Positions 24,679 through 38,200 are shown, counted from the first letter of the stretch. The stretch: 64,000 nt of DNA from Tyto alba (GCF_018691265.1 NW_024881322.1:16579489-16643488); one strand, 5' to 3'. The notes: a model not told the origin generated them from the letters alone. Made by a program: numbers and translations.

Positions 24679-25910
24679 AGAATCATAGAATCATTTAGGT
24701 TGGAAGAGACCTATAAGATTATTGAGTCCAACCATAGATCTAACACTGCCAAGGCCACCACTAAACCATGTCCCTAAAAGCCACATCTACACAAATACCT
24801 CCAGGGATGGTGACTCAGGGATCACTTCCCTGGGCAGCCTGTTCCAGTGCTTGATAACCCTTTCAGTGAAGACATTTTTTCCTAAAATCCAATCTAAACC
24901 TCCCCTGGTGCAACCTGAGACCATTTCCTCTCATCCTGTCACTTGGTACTTAGGAGAAGAGACTGACCCCCACCTTGCTACAGCCTCCTTTCAATTAGCT
25001 GTAGAGAGTGATGAGGTCTCCCCTCAGCCTCCTTTTCTCCAGACTAAACACTCCCAGTTCCCTCAGCTTCACCTCAATAAGACTTGTGCTCCAGACCCTT
25101 CACCAACCTTGTTGCCCTTCTTTGGACATGCTCCAGCACCTGAGCGTCTGTCTTGTGGTGAGGGGCTCAAAACTGAACACAGTATTTGAAGTGTGGCCTC
25201 GCCAGTGCTGAGTACAGGGGGACAATCGCCTACCTAGTCCTGCTGGCCACACTATATCTGACACAAGCCAGGATGCTGTTGACCTCCTTGGCCTCCTGGG
25301 CACACCGCTGTCTCATTTTCAGCTGGGTGTCGACCAATACCCCCAGGTCCTTTTCCTCTGGGCAGATTTCCAGCCACTCTTCCCCACACCTGTAGCACTG
25401 AGTGGGGTTGTTGTGACCCAAGTACAGAACCCAGACCTGAGCCTTGTTGAACCTCATACAGTTGGCCTTGGCCCATCAATCCAGCCTGTCCAGATCCCTC
25501 TGTAGAGCTTTTCTATCCTCAAGCAGATCAACACTCCCTCACAACTTGAGGTCATCTGCAAACTTACTGAGGGTGCACTTGATCCCCTCTCCAGATCATC
25601 GATAAAGATATTAAACAGAATTGGCCTCAGTACTGAGCCCTGGGGAAGTCCACTTGTGACCCGTTGCCAACTGGATTTAACTCCATTCACCACAACACTT
25701 TGGGCCCAGCCATCCAGCCACTTTTTTACCCAGTGAAGAGTATACCTGTCCAAGCCATGAGCAGCCAGTTTCTCCAGAAGAATGCTGTGGGAAACAGTGT
25801 CATAGGCTTTACTAAAGTCCACATAAACAACATCATCAGCCTTTCCCCTATCCACTAAGCAGGTCACCTTGTCATAGAAACAGATCAGGTTCACACAGGA
25901 CCTGCCTTTC
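24679..25910 (-). mobile_element. CR1 LINE, 3' part, minus strand (split by an LTR)
   Basis: Starts with the CR1 terminal motif (agaatcatagaatcat at 24679) followed by the standard 3' UTR blocks: 'ggttggaagagacctataag', 'gagtccaacc', 'cctgggcagcctgttccagt'. It then runs into the reverse-transcriptase region. It is interrupted at 25910/25911 by a solo LTR and resumes at 26919. The two parts are collinear, showing that CR1 was here first. It is 5'-truncated near 27229, as is usual for CR1. Confidence 0.93.
25454..25894 (-). pseudogene. CR1 reverse transcriptase, partial and frameshifted
   Basis: The longest piece of CR1 ORF2, about 146 codons. RT motif A is visible as [14 protein letters not shown], and motif B as [10 protein letters not shown] with Arg in place of the usual Gly. 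The N-D-L-like block reads I-D-D-L. The catalytic F-A-D-D motif lies about 20 codons further on (near 25560), but in another frame, so a 1-base frameshift separates motifs B and C. The copy cannot encode an active enzyme. The upstream part of the RT lies at 26919-27229, cut off by the inserted LTR. In the intact family this protein copies the LINE RNA at the target site; here it is a fossil. Confidence 0.88.
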
Positions 25911-26918
25911 TGTCATGGTTTGAGCCCAGAGGGCAGCTGAGCATCATGCAGCTGCTCACTTGTCCCTTTCCCCCTCAGGAATGTGAAGGAGAAAATAAAG
26001 CAAAAGGCTTGGGAATCTAGTCAAGGACAGGGGGGCGTGGCTCAACCATTATGGCCATGGGCAAAAGACAGAGTAATTAGGGGAAGAAAAAAGAACATCA
26101 GTTTAATTCAAACACTGACAACAACAACACTTAACAAGTAGACGGTGAGAAGCATTACCACATCTTAAAGACACCTCCCCCACCCCTCCCTTCTTCCGGG
26201 GCTCAGCTTTGCTCCCAATCTCTCTACCTCCTCCCCCCAGCAGTGCAGGAAGCAGTGGATAAGGCAATGTGAACTGTCCCGTTGCTCCTTCCTCCTTAGC
26301 AGGAGGATTCCTCGCACTCTTTCCATGCTCCACTGTGGTTCCCCTCCCACAGGAGATAGTCCTCCACAAACTTTCTCTGACATGAGTCCTTCCCATGGGC
26401 TGCAGCTCTTCCTGGACTGCTCCAGCATGGATTCCCACTGTGTGTATCAGTCCTCTCAGTGCTGAGCTACAACAGCGGGAGCTTGTCCCCTCAGAGTCCC
26501 GGCCTTCTTCAGACACAGACACATGCTCCAGCGTGGGGTCTTCTATAGGCTGCAGATCATCCTCTGTTCCACCAGTGACCTCCATGGACTGCAGGGCACA
26601 GCCTGCCCTCTCACCACAGGATACAGGTGGTCTCTGCTCTGGTGCATCTCCCTCTGTTCCTCCTCTTTCCTTCCACTGACCTTGGTGTTTTAAGAGGTGT
26701 CCTACTTGCAACTCCTCCTCACAACTCCAACTCCTCCTCCCAGGTTCTCCTTAAATAGGTTACCATGGAGGCACAGCTACCATCGTTAATTGGCTCAGCC
26801 CTGGCCAGTGGTGGGTCTGACTTGGAGCCTGGAGAACTTTGAGAAGCTTCTCACAGGATCCACCACTTCAGCCCCTTCCCCAGCTACCAAAACTCCCACC
26901 ACACACACAAACCCAGCT
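25911..26918 (-). mobile_element. Solo LTR, ~1 kb, ERVL-like, inserted into CR1, minus orientation
   Basis: Starts TGTCATGGTTTGAGCCC and ends near '...cacacacaaacccagct'. It shares colinear blocks with the LTRs at 21275 and 39514 (for example the 'aattaggggaagaaaa' block near 26076 and the 'gtgagaagcattaccac' block near 26146), but it is clearly more diverged and closest to the copy at 42880. The TATA-like element is the complement of 26751-26757. The flanks are two near-identical 14-bp copies of CR1 sequence (25897-25910 aggacctgcctttc; 26919-26932 aggacctgcttttc), longer than the 5 bp seen for its relatives. No internal genes. Confidence 0.85.
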
Positions 26919-27229
26919 AGGACCTGCTTTTCATAAACCCATGTTGACTGGGCCTGATCATCTGCTTGTCCTGTACCTGCCATGTGATGTCACTCAAGAT
27001 GATATTCTCCATAACCTTCCCAGGCACCGAGATCAGGCCAACAGGCCTGTAGTTCCCTGGATCCTCCTGTCCCTTCTGTGTAGATGGGTATCACATTTGC
27101 TAACTTCTGGTCAACTGGCACCTTCCTGACTAGCCAGGACTGCTGAAAAGTGATTGAAAGTGGCTTGGTGAGCACTTCCTCAGTACCCTTGGGTAGATTC
27201 CATCCAGCCTCATAGACTTGTGTTTGTAT
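26919..27229 (-). mobile_element. CR1 LINE, upstream continuation, minus strand
   Basis: Continues the CR1 broken at 25910: 'cataaacccatgttgactgg', 'gatattctccataaccttcc', 'caggcctgtagttccctgg' and 'ttccatccagcctcatagac' are typical antisense CR1 RT-region blocks. Similarity ends after 'acttgtg' near 27229, taken as the 5' truncation point. Open frames are short and broken. Confidence 0.9.
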
Positions 27230-27330
27230 GCAAGGATGTGATGCAAAGCTGGAATCAGTTTGAGAAATTATAAAATAGAGTCCAGATAATAGCCTTTATA
27301 TTGTATTTAGTTAGGTACCCTGGAGCCTAC

Positions 27331-27418
27331 CAATATGCATTTTATATCAAGTGACACTTGGAACCAAGTACTTGCAATATGCATTTTATATCAAGTGACA
27401 CTTGAAAACAAATACATG
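27331..27418. repeat. Tandem duplication, 44-bp unit, two copies
   Basis: Units 27331-27374 and 27375-27418 share an identical 30-bp core that starts 'caatatgcattttatat' and ends 'gtgacacttg'. The last 14 bp differ at a few positions. Confidence 0.92.
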
Positions 27419-27468
27419 CTGTACTTGTTCTAGAGTACATGCTGTACATGCTCTAGAGTACATGCTGG
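27414..27468. repeat. Tandem repeat, 23-bp unit, about 2.4 copies
   Basis: Units 27414-27436 and 27437-27459 (both start 'acatgctgtac' and end 'tctagagt') are followed by a partial third unit. It directly abuts the 44-bp duplication, so the two events make one small complex repeat. Confidence 0.9.
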
Positions 27469-30400
27469 CACAGCACAGTGCAGACTACCATGGGCACACC
27501 AGCAACACCCCTGAAAGAGTGAATATTAGGGAAGATGTTGTAGACATGGTAGTAGAGTACTCCATCTGGTCAAATTTGGTCTGTCAAGAAGTCTAGCCCT
27601 GATTTTTTATTTTCAGCATATTCTTCAGTAGCTAAGCTACAGAATTAACTTTAGGGTTACCTGAATTTTGGGCTGTCTCCTAAGATCCCTTATCATCTGG
27701 TCAAACGATCTCATCAGGTCACCACAAGACACAGTGACAAAGGAGCAAGGGGGTTGTACTGCAGTTACTTCTCGTAATAGTTTAACCTTGAGGATTTGAA
27801 GTCAGTCCGTTTCCTGGCAGTGTAGTCAGCTCCTGGAGTAATGGAAATTCCTGCCTATTCTGCTTTCTCGTGTGCCTGGTGGCTGCTGGTAAAACAACTG
27901 CAGGTCTTCAGCACTTTCTAAAATGAAAGGAAAAAAAAAAAAAAAAAAGGGAAAGAAGAAGCAGCAGTGGTAATTTCAAGTTATGCTTCTGTCTGCAGGG
28001 CTTCAGGACTCTTGGAGACCAAGTGTGGGTGCTAGCATGCTGCATGGGCATTTTCTGTGGGCTGTTACCATCTTGGTGCAGCTCAGGATAGACTCTATAA
28101 ACAAGGACTAAGGGATTCCCTTCTGAATTGTGCCACCCCACTCTCTGTACTGCCTTAGAAGGGCTTGTACAGAGTTACCATTGGCAGCTTTGTCTGTGGA
28201 CTGTATTCCCTGGGGACTTTCATTTCCTTCTGATACAGGACACGGGCTCATGAATTTTCAATCAGAAAGTGAGTGGGCTTTATTGGAGATCTCTCTTTCA
28301 CAGCAGCTGCAAGCCTGAGACAAGAAATGGCATGCCATGGTCCTTTTCCTCTTTGGATAAGCAGACCAGGGTCAGCTGAGCTTTACCCTATAAGAAATAC
28401 TGTGTTTTCCATTCCATGATGACTTATTTATGTCACTATACATCGAATTCTGCTAGAACAGCCTATTAGCTACAGAACATCAATGCATTGCACATGCTCA
28501 AGAAGAAAGTACATTAACAACAACATAAAATAGTAATGATTTCATGAACTAATGATCTGTATGATCCTTTATTAAAATGTTGCATGTGAACATTGGATCT
28601 TATGTTTGGACCTACTTTAGCTGATTGAAAAGAAAACATTAAAAAGGTAGGGTTGTTATAGTTCAGTGAAGTACTGAGGTGGTTTCTCAAACTTTTCACA
28701 TTATGATGTGAAAACCCCCCCCACACCCCCAAATGACAGCAACAACAACAAAATTCTAATAAAACTTTACATTTCTGCCTTTCTTTTGATCCACATTTCA
28801 GGGTTTTCCAACACCAAAGATCCCCCTATTGTGAATATATAGAGACTGACCAAGATCTGCAAGTATCTCAAATCTGGAGTACCTGTGTCACTGTTAGAAC
28901 AACTGGCTAAGGTTTTTTAAAAGAATCCATTGGAAAAATGGTTCTGTGAAAAAAATTCTTTGTGGAAACATGAGGCTTTTATTTAATTTCTCTGACCCAA
29001 AATGATCGATTACACGATGCACTTGCTGGCCAAAACTGTGTGGATAATAGTGGCAAGATAGCCCATGGACCCAAAACTTAACTCCTGCGCTTTTGCGACT
29101 AGCATATTATTTGTGATAAATAATACCAAGGCTTGAGTCTTGCTCATTTTATATCTAAGCCTACTGCATTTAAGGTATGTCATTCACCAAATTAATATCT
29201 TGCCTTCTATGCCTTTCCAAATAAATTTTGAAAGATATAGACTTGATCCTATATAAAAAAGGAAAAATCTTTTAAATCCAATAAAAAAATGTCAGAGAAC
29301 AAAAAAATTTTTCACTCCATATCTACTTGATTCCAATTTTATGGGAAAAAAAGAAGGGGCACTTGCAGCCAAAAAAAAAAAAAAAAAAAATAAAAAGAAG
29401 AAACCCCCAAACTCTTAGCTAACCTAACAGAAGTAGCTCCTAAATTACCATTCAGTTATGAAAAGTTAACTAAGAAAAATTTTTCTCTTTTGTTTTCATT
29501 AAAGGTTTATTTGAAAATGCATAGAAAGCATAGGCATAAGCTGAGACAATCAGCAGGTAAATATTGAGCAGATTTATTTGAAAGTCTGTATCTTCTCCCA
29601 TTGATAGCAACAATAAAGCTTTCAGCAATGTAAAAGTCTAGAAAAAGATTCCCTGAAACTATGGCCAAATGGATCTATTTTTCACTCAAACTGTATACCA
29701 TATGGGGGCCATAAACTGCCACAGGGTCACATTTAACAGGAGAACCAAGCTAAATAAAATAAGAACCAAGCATGAACTTCATATACAGCTTGTTCCCCTC
29801 CCCCAGTATGAATCTTAGTGATTTGAAAACCAAGCTGCTTTTGCTTTATAAATAAATAAATCACTTGTTTTGACAATCAGTGAATTTAGCTAGAGGCAAG
29901 ATGAGATATTTTGAATACTGTTTCTTCTTGCACTGTTTCTGACAGAAGCCAAAAATCCAGCAATAACAGAGTTTAAAAGAGACACTTCATTTCAAGATCT
30001 GTAAAGAACAAATAAGTAGAGCATATCTTGAGTTCAAAAAAACCCAAGAAAACATTCAAACCCATGCAGACAGGGTAGATGTTAGGTGGGAGCTTTTAAT
30101 CTGTTAATGTCTGTTGACACATTCTCATTGCTGTTACACAACTTCTGGATGGACTTGCCACTTATATCACTAAGATAGGTATTGTTTATTCCCATGCAGT
30201 GACCACAGATGTCTAATGACTTTTGGAATAGATTTATTAATGTTTTGTACTTGTTTCTGGTACTGTGTATGTTTGGACAAAAGAAACAGAGTACCCTTGG
30301 TTACTGTGCTTATTTTTCCTTTTTCCTTTCATCTTGACAGCCTTACTATTGAAAAAATAAATTAAATAAAATTTTCTTCATGACCCAGAAAAGGACTTCC

Positions 30401-31389
30401 GTGGTGCCTTAAGAAACTACATTCAAGACTAGTTCTCAAAATTAGTATGAACTAGTAAAGAATTATCTAGTTCTACTGAATACATCTTTTCAAAGTTTAC
30501 GGTGTAGATTTAATGCAATGTTTAATGCAAGTTTTAGAAAAACATAAAACTTTGCAGTCACAATCTTCTACATGTCTATACGTCTAGTTAAGGCCATAAT
30601 GATTTAATTAATCTGACCTGTTTCAAAGTGGCAAATTCTAGTGCTGGACAACTTATTCTGAAAAATCTTTGACTGGCAAATGCTTCAATTCTCTTACTGC
30701 TTTGCCAAGCCTCCCTCCTGCTAAAAGTGATTATCACAAATAATCAAACTCTCGTTCTCTCTTAAAAAAACTAGAATGATCCTGTCCCTTCACTGTGCTC
30801 CAAAAATAAACCAAAAATCTTTCAAAACATAGAAAACTCACCAAAATTCATTGCCTAGTAATGGGGATTTTTATAACGTTTTGTGTTCCTCATCTAAATA
30901 GATTTACTGTAACGATTACACAGCACTAGCATCAATATCAGCACAGCCTGAATGACAATGTTTCCATGGAATTTGTTAGTTAAAGAGACATTAAAATATA
31001 CTAGGAGAAGCGAAACCATTTCTTTGTCTTTCTTACAGAATATCTCAAATTAATTTTCACTTCATCCTGAAGATTTTTCTTAGATGAAGCTCCCAATAAA
31101 AGCTATAATTTTATTTCAGGAGAATTCAAGAACCACTGACAGACCCAAAAGAATAATTTTCACTGCAATGTGAATGGAGAACAGAAAAAAAGCAGATCAT
31201 GATAGGTACAGGTGATACTTTTCTTTGAGAAGATACCGGTTTCCCCACAAGGGGAATACGCTAGATCCAATTTGCCTGGATTACAGTAATATATTCAGGG
31301 AAATTACTACAGTAGAAAAATTGAGAATTAGGAAACTGATTGTAAGATGGGTTAAGAAGTAAAGGCAAATGACTGTCATTGTGGTAAAT
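27469..31389. other. AT-rich non-coding tract with poly-A runs
   Basis: Poly-A runs of 18 (27931-27948) and 20 (29371-29390), and a C-rich patch (28711-28729). A polypyrimidine-AG near 28800 precedes a short open segment but has no good donor. No gene recognised. Confidence 0.5.
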
Positions 31390-31960
31390 AAGGAACTTTC
31401 AAACTAGAGGGAAGCTGTTAGGAGAACACCTCTGGTCTTGGGACATGCTGTGTTCAGCTTTTCTCTAATGACCTTTATGCAAGGGAAAGTCTTGCATCTC
31501 TGCTAATAAAATGTGCAGATGTTGCAAACCTGGAAGACACCAACAGAAAGGAGAAATGGTTTATCATGTAGAGAGAACCAAATTACCTTAGGGAACGAAG
31601 AGAGAAATGAGAGACAACACAGCAGTACTAACGGCTGTAACACGGCTATCAAAGAAAATCCTCTAATGTACTGGAAGTTAATCAGCTGGAATTAGTATAG
31701 AAGGAGGAAAATCTCCTTGCAGATAGTCAGCTTGGAAGAACAAGAGACACCAATCTGATGTGGTCATTAAAGAAACAACTAATATTTATCAGGCAAAGTC
31801 ACTCTAGCAAAGATGAAGGGTATTAATGCTTCCCTAGAAAAGCCTGTTAAGAGTGTATCTAGAATTCAAAACACAACCCTAATCACAAAGGCTCAAGAGA
31901 GATTAATTCAGAAGGAAGAGCTACACAATGTAGCTACTAAGATGGCAGGTGAATGAAGTA
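31390..31960 (+). mobile_element. Ancient CR1/L3-type LINE relic, RT motif region, plus strand
   Basis: 31503-31520 reads L-I-K-C-A-D, resembling the K-F-A-D-D motif C of LINE reverse transcriptases. About 40-70 bases upstream (near 31455-31480), L-F-S-N-D-L resembles the F-x-x-x-x-N-D-L block that always precedes it. Later text near 31830-31920 resembles the downstream part of old CR1/L3 copies. Many stops and substitutions are present and no protein is encoded. Boundaries approximate; assignment rests on motif order and spacing. Confidence 0.45.
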
Positions 31961-34900
31961 CCCATCCTGCAGAGTGAGAACAGAGATGTCTGCCTTGCTG
32001 AGGGAACAAAAATCTCCATTGAATAAGAATACAGTTTGGGTACCCAAATTTTGACAGCTTAGGATAGTCTGTTTCAGTTTCAGATGGATGTACGTTGCCT
32101 TTTTTCCTCAGGGATATCCTATCTTACTGTCTGAAAATGCATCTTTAAAAAATAATCAAACAAAACCCAATCAAGTTCTCTCTATGATTTTGAGAAGCAC
32201 AAGCAAGAACATAATCCTGCATGGTTAGTGCTTCAGTGAGCCTTTCAGTAAGGCTGATCTGTAAAGCCCATGTTAGAGTGCATATGTGTTCACAGTGCAG
32301 AACCTCATAGCACAGACTTGCTACAAGCAGAATGCATTAGAAAAGTACTCATAAATGAATATACTCCTTAATCAATGTTTTTCCTTCCTTTTCAAATCCA
32401 AGCAAATGTCACTTCTTTGCAACTTGCTGTCCAACACTGTTGTGAATAAGTCCTCATTAATCGATTCCTTTTTACAGTAGGAATACCTTGAAGTCTTCAT
32501 CCATTTAGTTCCTGAACATGAAAAGAACAAGGTTTCTTTTTAATGAGCACCAAAGTTTTCTGATTCCTTACATTTATGACATGTGTAGTGAAAACAGATT
32601 TTTTTATACTGTTAGAATCCAATCACTCTGACAGCATATATCCAATAAAATATTCAACTTCATTTGCTGCAAAATTTACTTGATATCATAACAGAAACCC
32701 ACAATCAAATGATTTTCATCCCTCACTTCAGAAAGAGTTGCATGTTTAAAGGTGTCTATACATATATATATTTAAATACAACAGTATAGGGGAGGACAGG
32801 GTTATTTCCTTTAAGGAAATACTTTCCTTATCTCTGGTTGCCGCTTCTCTCTTCCATTGAATATGTGTGCTCTTTCCACTTTCTCATTTCTTGTCTTTAA
32901 TCTTTGGGGTTGCAGACACTTTGCACAAAAAGAGCCAAGAATGGTCTTCTTGATATTAATTTCTTGTATCCACTGTATCTTGAAAATATTTTCCTTCCTT
33001 TGTGTCTGCAAGAGACAGGCTTCCAAAACAGCTTCATGGAGTACCAAATGACAATGATGCATGACAAACATTCCCCAAGATTAATTATAGATTGATGGAA
33101 AAGAAGGGAGAAAACTAGAAGTCATAAAATCCACAGAATACTTTTGAAAGAATCAGTGGAATAAATACACCTGCTTGCAAGACAACTCAATGCATCATCT
33201 TGCCTTCTGATAGTATGCAAAGTCATTTTCATCCCCCAGTCTTGAATTTCCTTAATGAGTTAACAAGGAGCTCTGTTAAATGAGATCCTATTATACAAGC
33301 TAAAGATCTAAACAGGATTTGTTTTTAAATGATTCACTATCAATCATCTTACTATTCAAAATTCAGCTTTAGGAAACATCATAGGTACCATCTCTCAAAA
33401 AAGAAAATTCTCAATACCTACCTTGCTCTTCTCATTACTACTTTTAATGTGACTTGCAGTCTGTTGACCAAGTGAAACACACTCAGGCACACACAATGAT
33501 GGTGGTGACTAACTGAATGCTGAATTATCCATTTCTTTTGCCCAGTCTATTCCCACACAACATCTATTCTCAAAATGTGGAGGAAGATCAAATGGCCTCT
33601 GGTAGTCTTAGTTTTAGGTTATCTGGATCTGCAGGCAATAGCAGCCCATGTTAACTGACTGCAGGCTTGCATCTAACACCGTATCAAACTCTACTAAATA
33701 AAGGACTCTCTTATTCATGTGGGAAAGACAGCACATCATAATGGAGACCATAGAAAATGCATCTTAATTTTTTACATCATAGAGTCATGCAGCACTCTTA
33801 AAGAAAGAAAGGATGCTATAACAGATGGTACCAAATTAGTCCTTACACAACCTCATGTTCTTATATGCTTTTTGCATGACCCCAACAAGTGATTTACCTC
33901 TCCATGCCTTTTTTGTAAAACAGGAATAAAGATGCTTCCTCTTACCTTTTGTCTGTCTTCTCTGGAGTGTGAACTAGTAGGATATGAATTCTTGCCTTTG
34001 AGTATGCATAGAACCTTGTACAGCAGGACATTTCTGCACTGTGCCATCTGAATAAAATGCTTCATAATGTTTAATGAACACTGATGTTTTTGGAGTATCC
34101 TTGGTACTTCAAAAATGGTTCTGTTACATTCTCATTTCTAAACAATAGCATGATTCCAGTCATTCTAACACTTGAAACTATTCCTGGAAAGGATGTACAA
34201 GATTAAAGCTTTTGAAGAAATATGTCCAGGATTACAGACACTTATGTATGCCTTATGTACGTAACATATGACTCTAGTACAGCAGCCCTGGGATCCAGCA
34301 AAGAACATTAGCTGCCTCTTGTTGCTCCTTATATAGCCGGGGTCCTTTGGCAACTGTCTGTTGCAAAAAGTTCTTTCGTATCCTTCCTCTGGTCTCCTTA
34401 AGGTACCTCTGCAATTCTCCCCCTCTTTAGCTCTTCAACTACTACAATACTGTGACTTCTTTTATCAACTTCTCCACAGCTAATTTTGTTTCTACACATA
34501 AATTTTCAGAATTCATTTCTTACTCCTTCAGTTTCTTTCTGAAGAAGAGGAGGTATCTCCAATTTCTCCTGTATGTTCCATAACAACCTCATTACAACAA
34601 CTTCACTAAAGATTAATGTCTTTTTTGCTCATGTTTGTCCATCATGTATATTGTTTGTAGATGTTTGGGCTGTATGATAGTCTCTATTCCGCAAGTACGC
34701 TTTCTGTTTCACTTTTACTTTTTCTAATTTATGTTACTTCTAAGTTAAAACAAGAGGTTGTACAAACAAATGGTTAGGCTCTAAGATTTCTGTCAAACTA
34801 TGTTTCAGCTGGTGACAGGTGAAATTGAAAGGATGCTGTCCTGAAATTCAGGAATGCCAAATAGGAATCTGATTTTTCAGTTTTTTAAAAGCTTTCTTCT

Positions 34901-35194
34901 GTCAATTTCTATGCACTTTCCATAACACCATTGAGCTTGGACAGCCTGGACCTAAAGTAACATACTTATAACCATATTCCTCTGAAAATAATTTCATCTC
35001 ATAACAATTGAATTGTGGTCTTTTATCCATCATAACAACATTTAATGTCACATGTAGTAAACACAGACATTAGTGCTGAGATTTTATCTCCAAAAGCCAT
35101 AGTTTTCTACTGATTTTACTTCTAGAGAGCTAAAACACTTGTTCAGAAGCCTATCACTTGTTTCATCAAACAAACTTCTGATATAGGTTGGGTT
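31961..35194. other. AT-rich non-coding tract
   Basis: No gene or named repeat seen. A short TA-rich patch lies at 32757-32778. Confidence 0.5.
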
Positions 35195-35240
35195 TTGTGT
35201 TTTGTTTTGGTTTGGTTTGGTTTGGTTTGGTTTGGTTTTT
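35195..35240. repeat. (TTTGG)n simple repeat
   Basis: About seven TTTGG units with T-rich borders. Confidence 0.88.
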
Positions 35241-38200
35241 TTACATTCCTTCATACACATTTATACTAGCAATTATTCTCCTGCTCTCTTCAAACATTCC
35301 CTATTTTACCACAACTAACTTTTCTCCAAAGCCTTTGTTGCTGGTAGCACACAAGCTTGTGCACCAGAGTTCACTTTACAAATTATGAAGAATTCACTAG
35401 TATTTAATCGAACGTTCCCTTTCTCACATGTAATTTTTTGGAATAATTTCACAAAAAGCCCTCCTTTCACTTGTCCAAGACTGCAGCATTAACTTAGTTT
35501 TAGATGCATTCAGTCTTTCTCTACTGACTTTTCTAGAAGATGGTTTTGCTTCTTCCAAATATAGTCTGTCTAAACACCAGACACTGCTTAAATTGGATTT
35601 TTTTTTCATTTTCCTGCAAAGCTTTTCATCCTACTTCTTCTGAATGAACTCTGAAACATTATTTAGACTTTCCTCTGTGTGTCTGATCTTGCTTCATTTC
35701 TGTATGCTCATAGCAGTTTCAAGACTTACTTATCCAGTGCATTAACATTTCTTGTTCCCTCCCCTCAGAACATATGGTCTATTTTGGTTGTCTTCCTTAG
35801 CCTGCCAAATATGCATTTGTTTTTTATGTACAAAAGAAGTCATTCTGATAACTCTCTTTTCAGGTTGGGGGCCCCTGATTTCTGTTATAATTTGATCTCA
35901 AATTAGAATTTGCACAAGATGTCTGGTCTTGCACATTTGGCATCTGTTTCAAATGTGTTAGGATGCATAAAAAGCTTTCCCTCTTTTTCTCGTTTCCTCT
36001 GTCAGATACATAGTTTTCAGAAGTTTCGTTCTTAGGATGATATGTGCTTTACTTCTCCTTCCCACGCTTCACTAATTACTCTGGTCCTGTTATCCAACTC
36101 AAGTTATCCATTGACTTCCTGGACAGCCCTAGTTGCTCTGAGCCACCTAACTTGTTTCCACCTTACTGCATTTCTTCTACTTTTCAGTTTCAATTGCACA
36201 ATTTAGTGCTTGGTAGTCAAAAAGAATGTTAAGTCCAGAAGTCTATACATATGAGGTATCCCTAATTAAATAACACATAAACCAACTTATAGATGAATAA
36301 AGCTATTGTGAGAAAGGGGCAGTGTGTGCCACCATCAGTTGAATTAAGCCACTATTATCAGAAATTCTAGTTTGATTCCTGTATGATACATTACTCAGTT
36401 TGAAGTGGTCTATTAGAGGGCCGAGATAATAAATGACAACAACAATAGGGACCATATACTAGGTGTTAAATTTTTTTCAATGTTAACAAACTGCAGTGTC
36501 ATAAAGTTTTAAAAAGGATTTTAACAGACATAGTTCATTCTGTAAACTAGACTGCCCTTTAAGCATTTTACCTTTAAACCACATAACTATAATACTCCAT
36601 AAAAGATACCCTTTGATAAAGAACTATAATTCATTGCAATAATCAAGGTTATTTTCTCTAAAAATCATTAAATACTTGTCACCAAATTTTAAATCCTTTC
36701 AATAGAGATCTGTAAAGAGCTCAATTATTTAAATGTCCGTATTTTCATAGGCCCACTAAACACTAGCTAAATTGAGATAAAAGCATTTAGCTTCCACTCA
36801 TTAGCAGTGATAGAAATAGCAATTAAAAGAAGAAAATCTCAGAGGAAAAAAAATAAAGTAGTTGTGTTGATAGGGCTGATACAAACAACACCAAACCCAA
36901 ACATGTCTTTTCTTGAAGACTATTTCTGGAAGATTTCTCCATGTTTTTGAACTATTTCTAGTTAAAAATTTTTCCTTCAGCCAGAATGTGAATGGCTAGA
37001 AAATAACACAGGTCAGACTGTCAGCCGTATATTTCATTCATGTAAAATTTTGAGTGCATACCAAGATGCTGTACACAGCAGGAGTCTCTGTTTGCAAGAA
37101 CTAAACAGGCAGTTTTTCTAAATGAGTTTAGCAGGAAAATAAAATGCCATAGACTTCACATAACTTGTTCTTTCCCTGTTTGAGACATCTCTCTTCCTGG
37201 TACCTTGTATTCTTTTAAGTTTCTGTGTTGAACAGAATCAGGATCACAGCTTGTGAATTGTGTCAGGTCTTTTGTCTTTCTGCTCACAATGAATCAAGCT
37301 CCATCCAAGTTGCTTACTGGAACAATCTAGGCCTGTCTATTAATCTGTTTCAAATACATGGCCTGGAAATAGCTCTGAGCAAAGCGATCTATTAATTGTA
37401 TCGATCCTCATTTGGCTTTTTGTATCACTGATATTTTCCCCTGATGTGTACTGTTTGCTCTACGGGTTTTGCTAGATGAAAATTCCACATGCCAGTGTCA
37501 AACTCTGGGATGGAGGTTCCACAGAATTTGCAGTTTGCGATTCAGATCCATCCCTTGTTCTGACAGAATTATGTTTGGCTTTAAGTCACTTGCTCATATT
37601 CTATAAAATCCCCATTAAAACAATAATTAATTTCTCTTTGTCTTATACGTGACATTCAATATCAGTTTTTGTTCCTAGTTCTCACTTGGTGATCCCTCTG
37701 GGGATGGCTCTAGTTTACTCAACCCATTAAACCTTTCTAAAATACCTAAACCAGGTAAAACATTTTGGATTACTTTTTCCACTTCTGAAAATTTCCAAAA
37801 GGCATGAGCAAAATTTTGTTTTGTTTTGGGTGATATTAAGATTCTCTATATTGTAATACTTATGAAGGTAAAGCACAATTTTTTCAGTCTAAGTTAGAGG
37901 AGCTATCACTAGTGTGAGGTATTATTTTGAGTGTACAATGGTCTGACAGTCTAGGCTTTGGAATTTAATAGTTACTGAAATCTCCCTTATTCTCCCATCT
38001 TCTTCATCAAACACTGATAATGCATTTCACATTTTGTATTCTATTTATCTGATAGCATTTCCAGTTCTTGTTTGTAGGCAATAAGACACATAAGGCTGTC
38101 ACTTCTTAGGTCAATGGCAATAATTGTGAGAAAGCACGATGATACTTGTAACAAGGTTACAAACCTTGTTTTCTTGTAAGTCATCCAAATATCAGTCTGA

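Noticed and set aside
26103..26711. 202-codon minus-strand open frame
   Set aside because: Lies entirely inside a solo LTR; no retroviral motif; GC-rich LTRs give long chance frames.
28801..28863. Exon after a good polypyrimidine-AG at 28800
   Set aside because: No convincing donor; the best (CAA|GTATCT) is weak.
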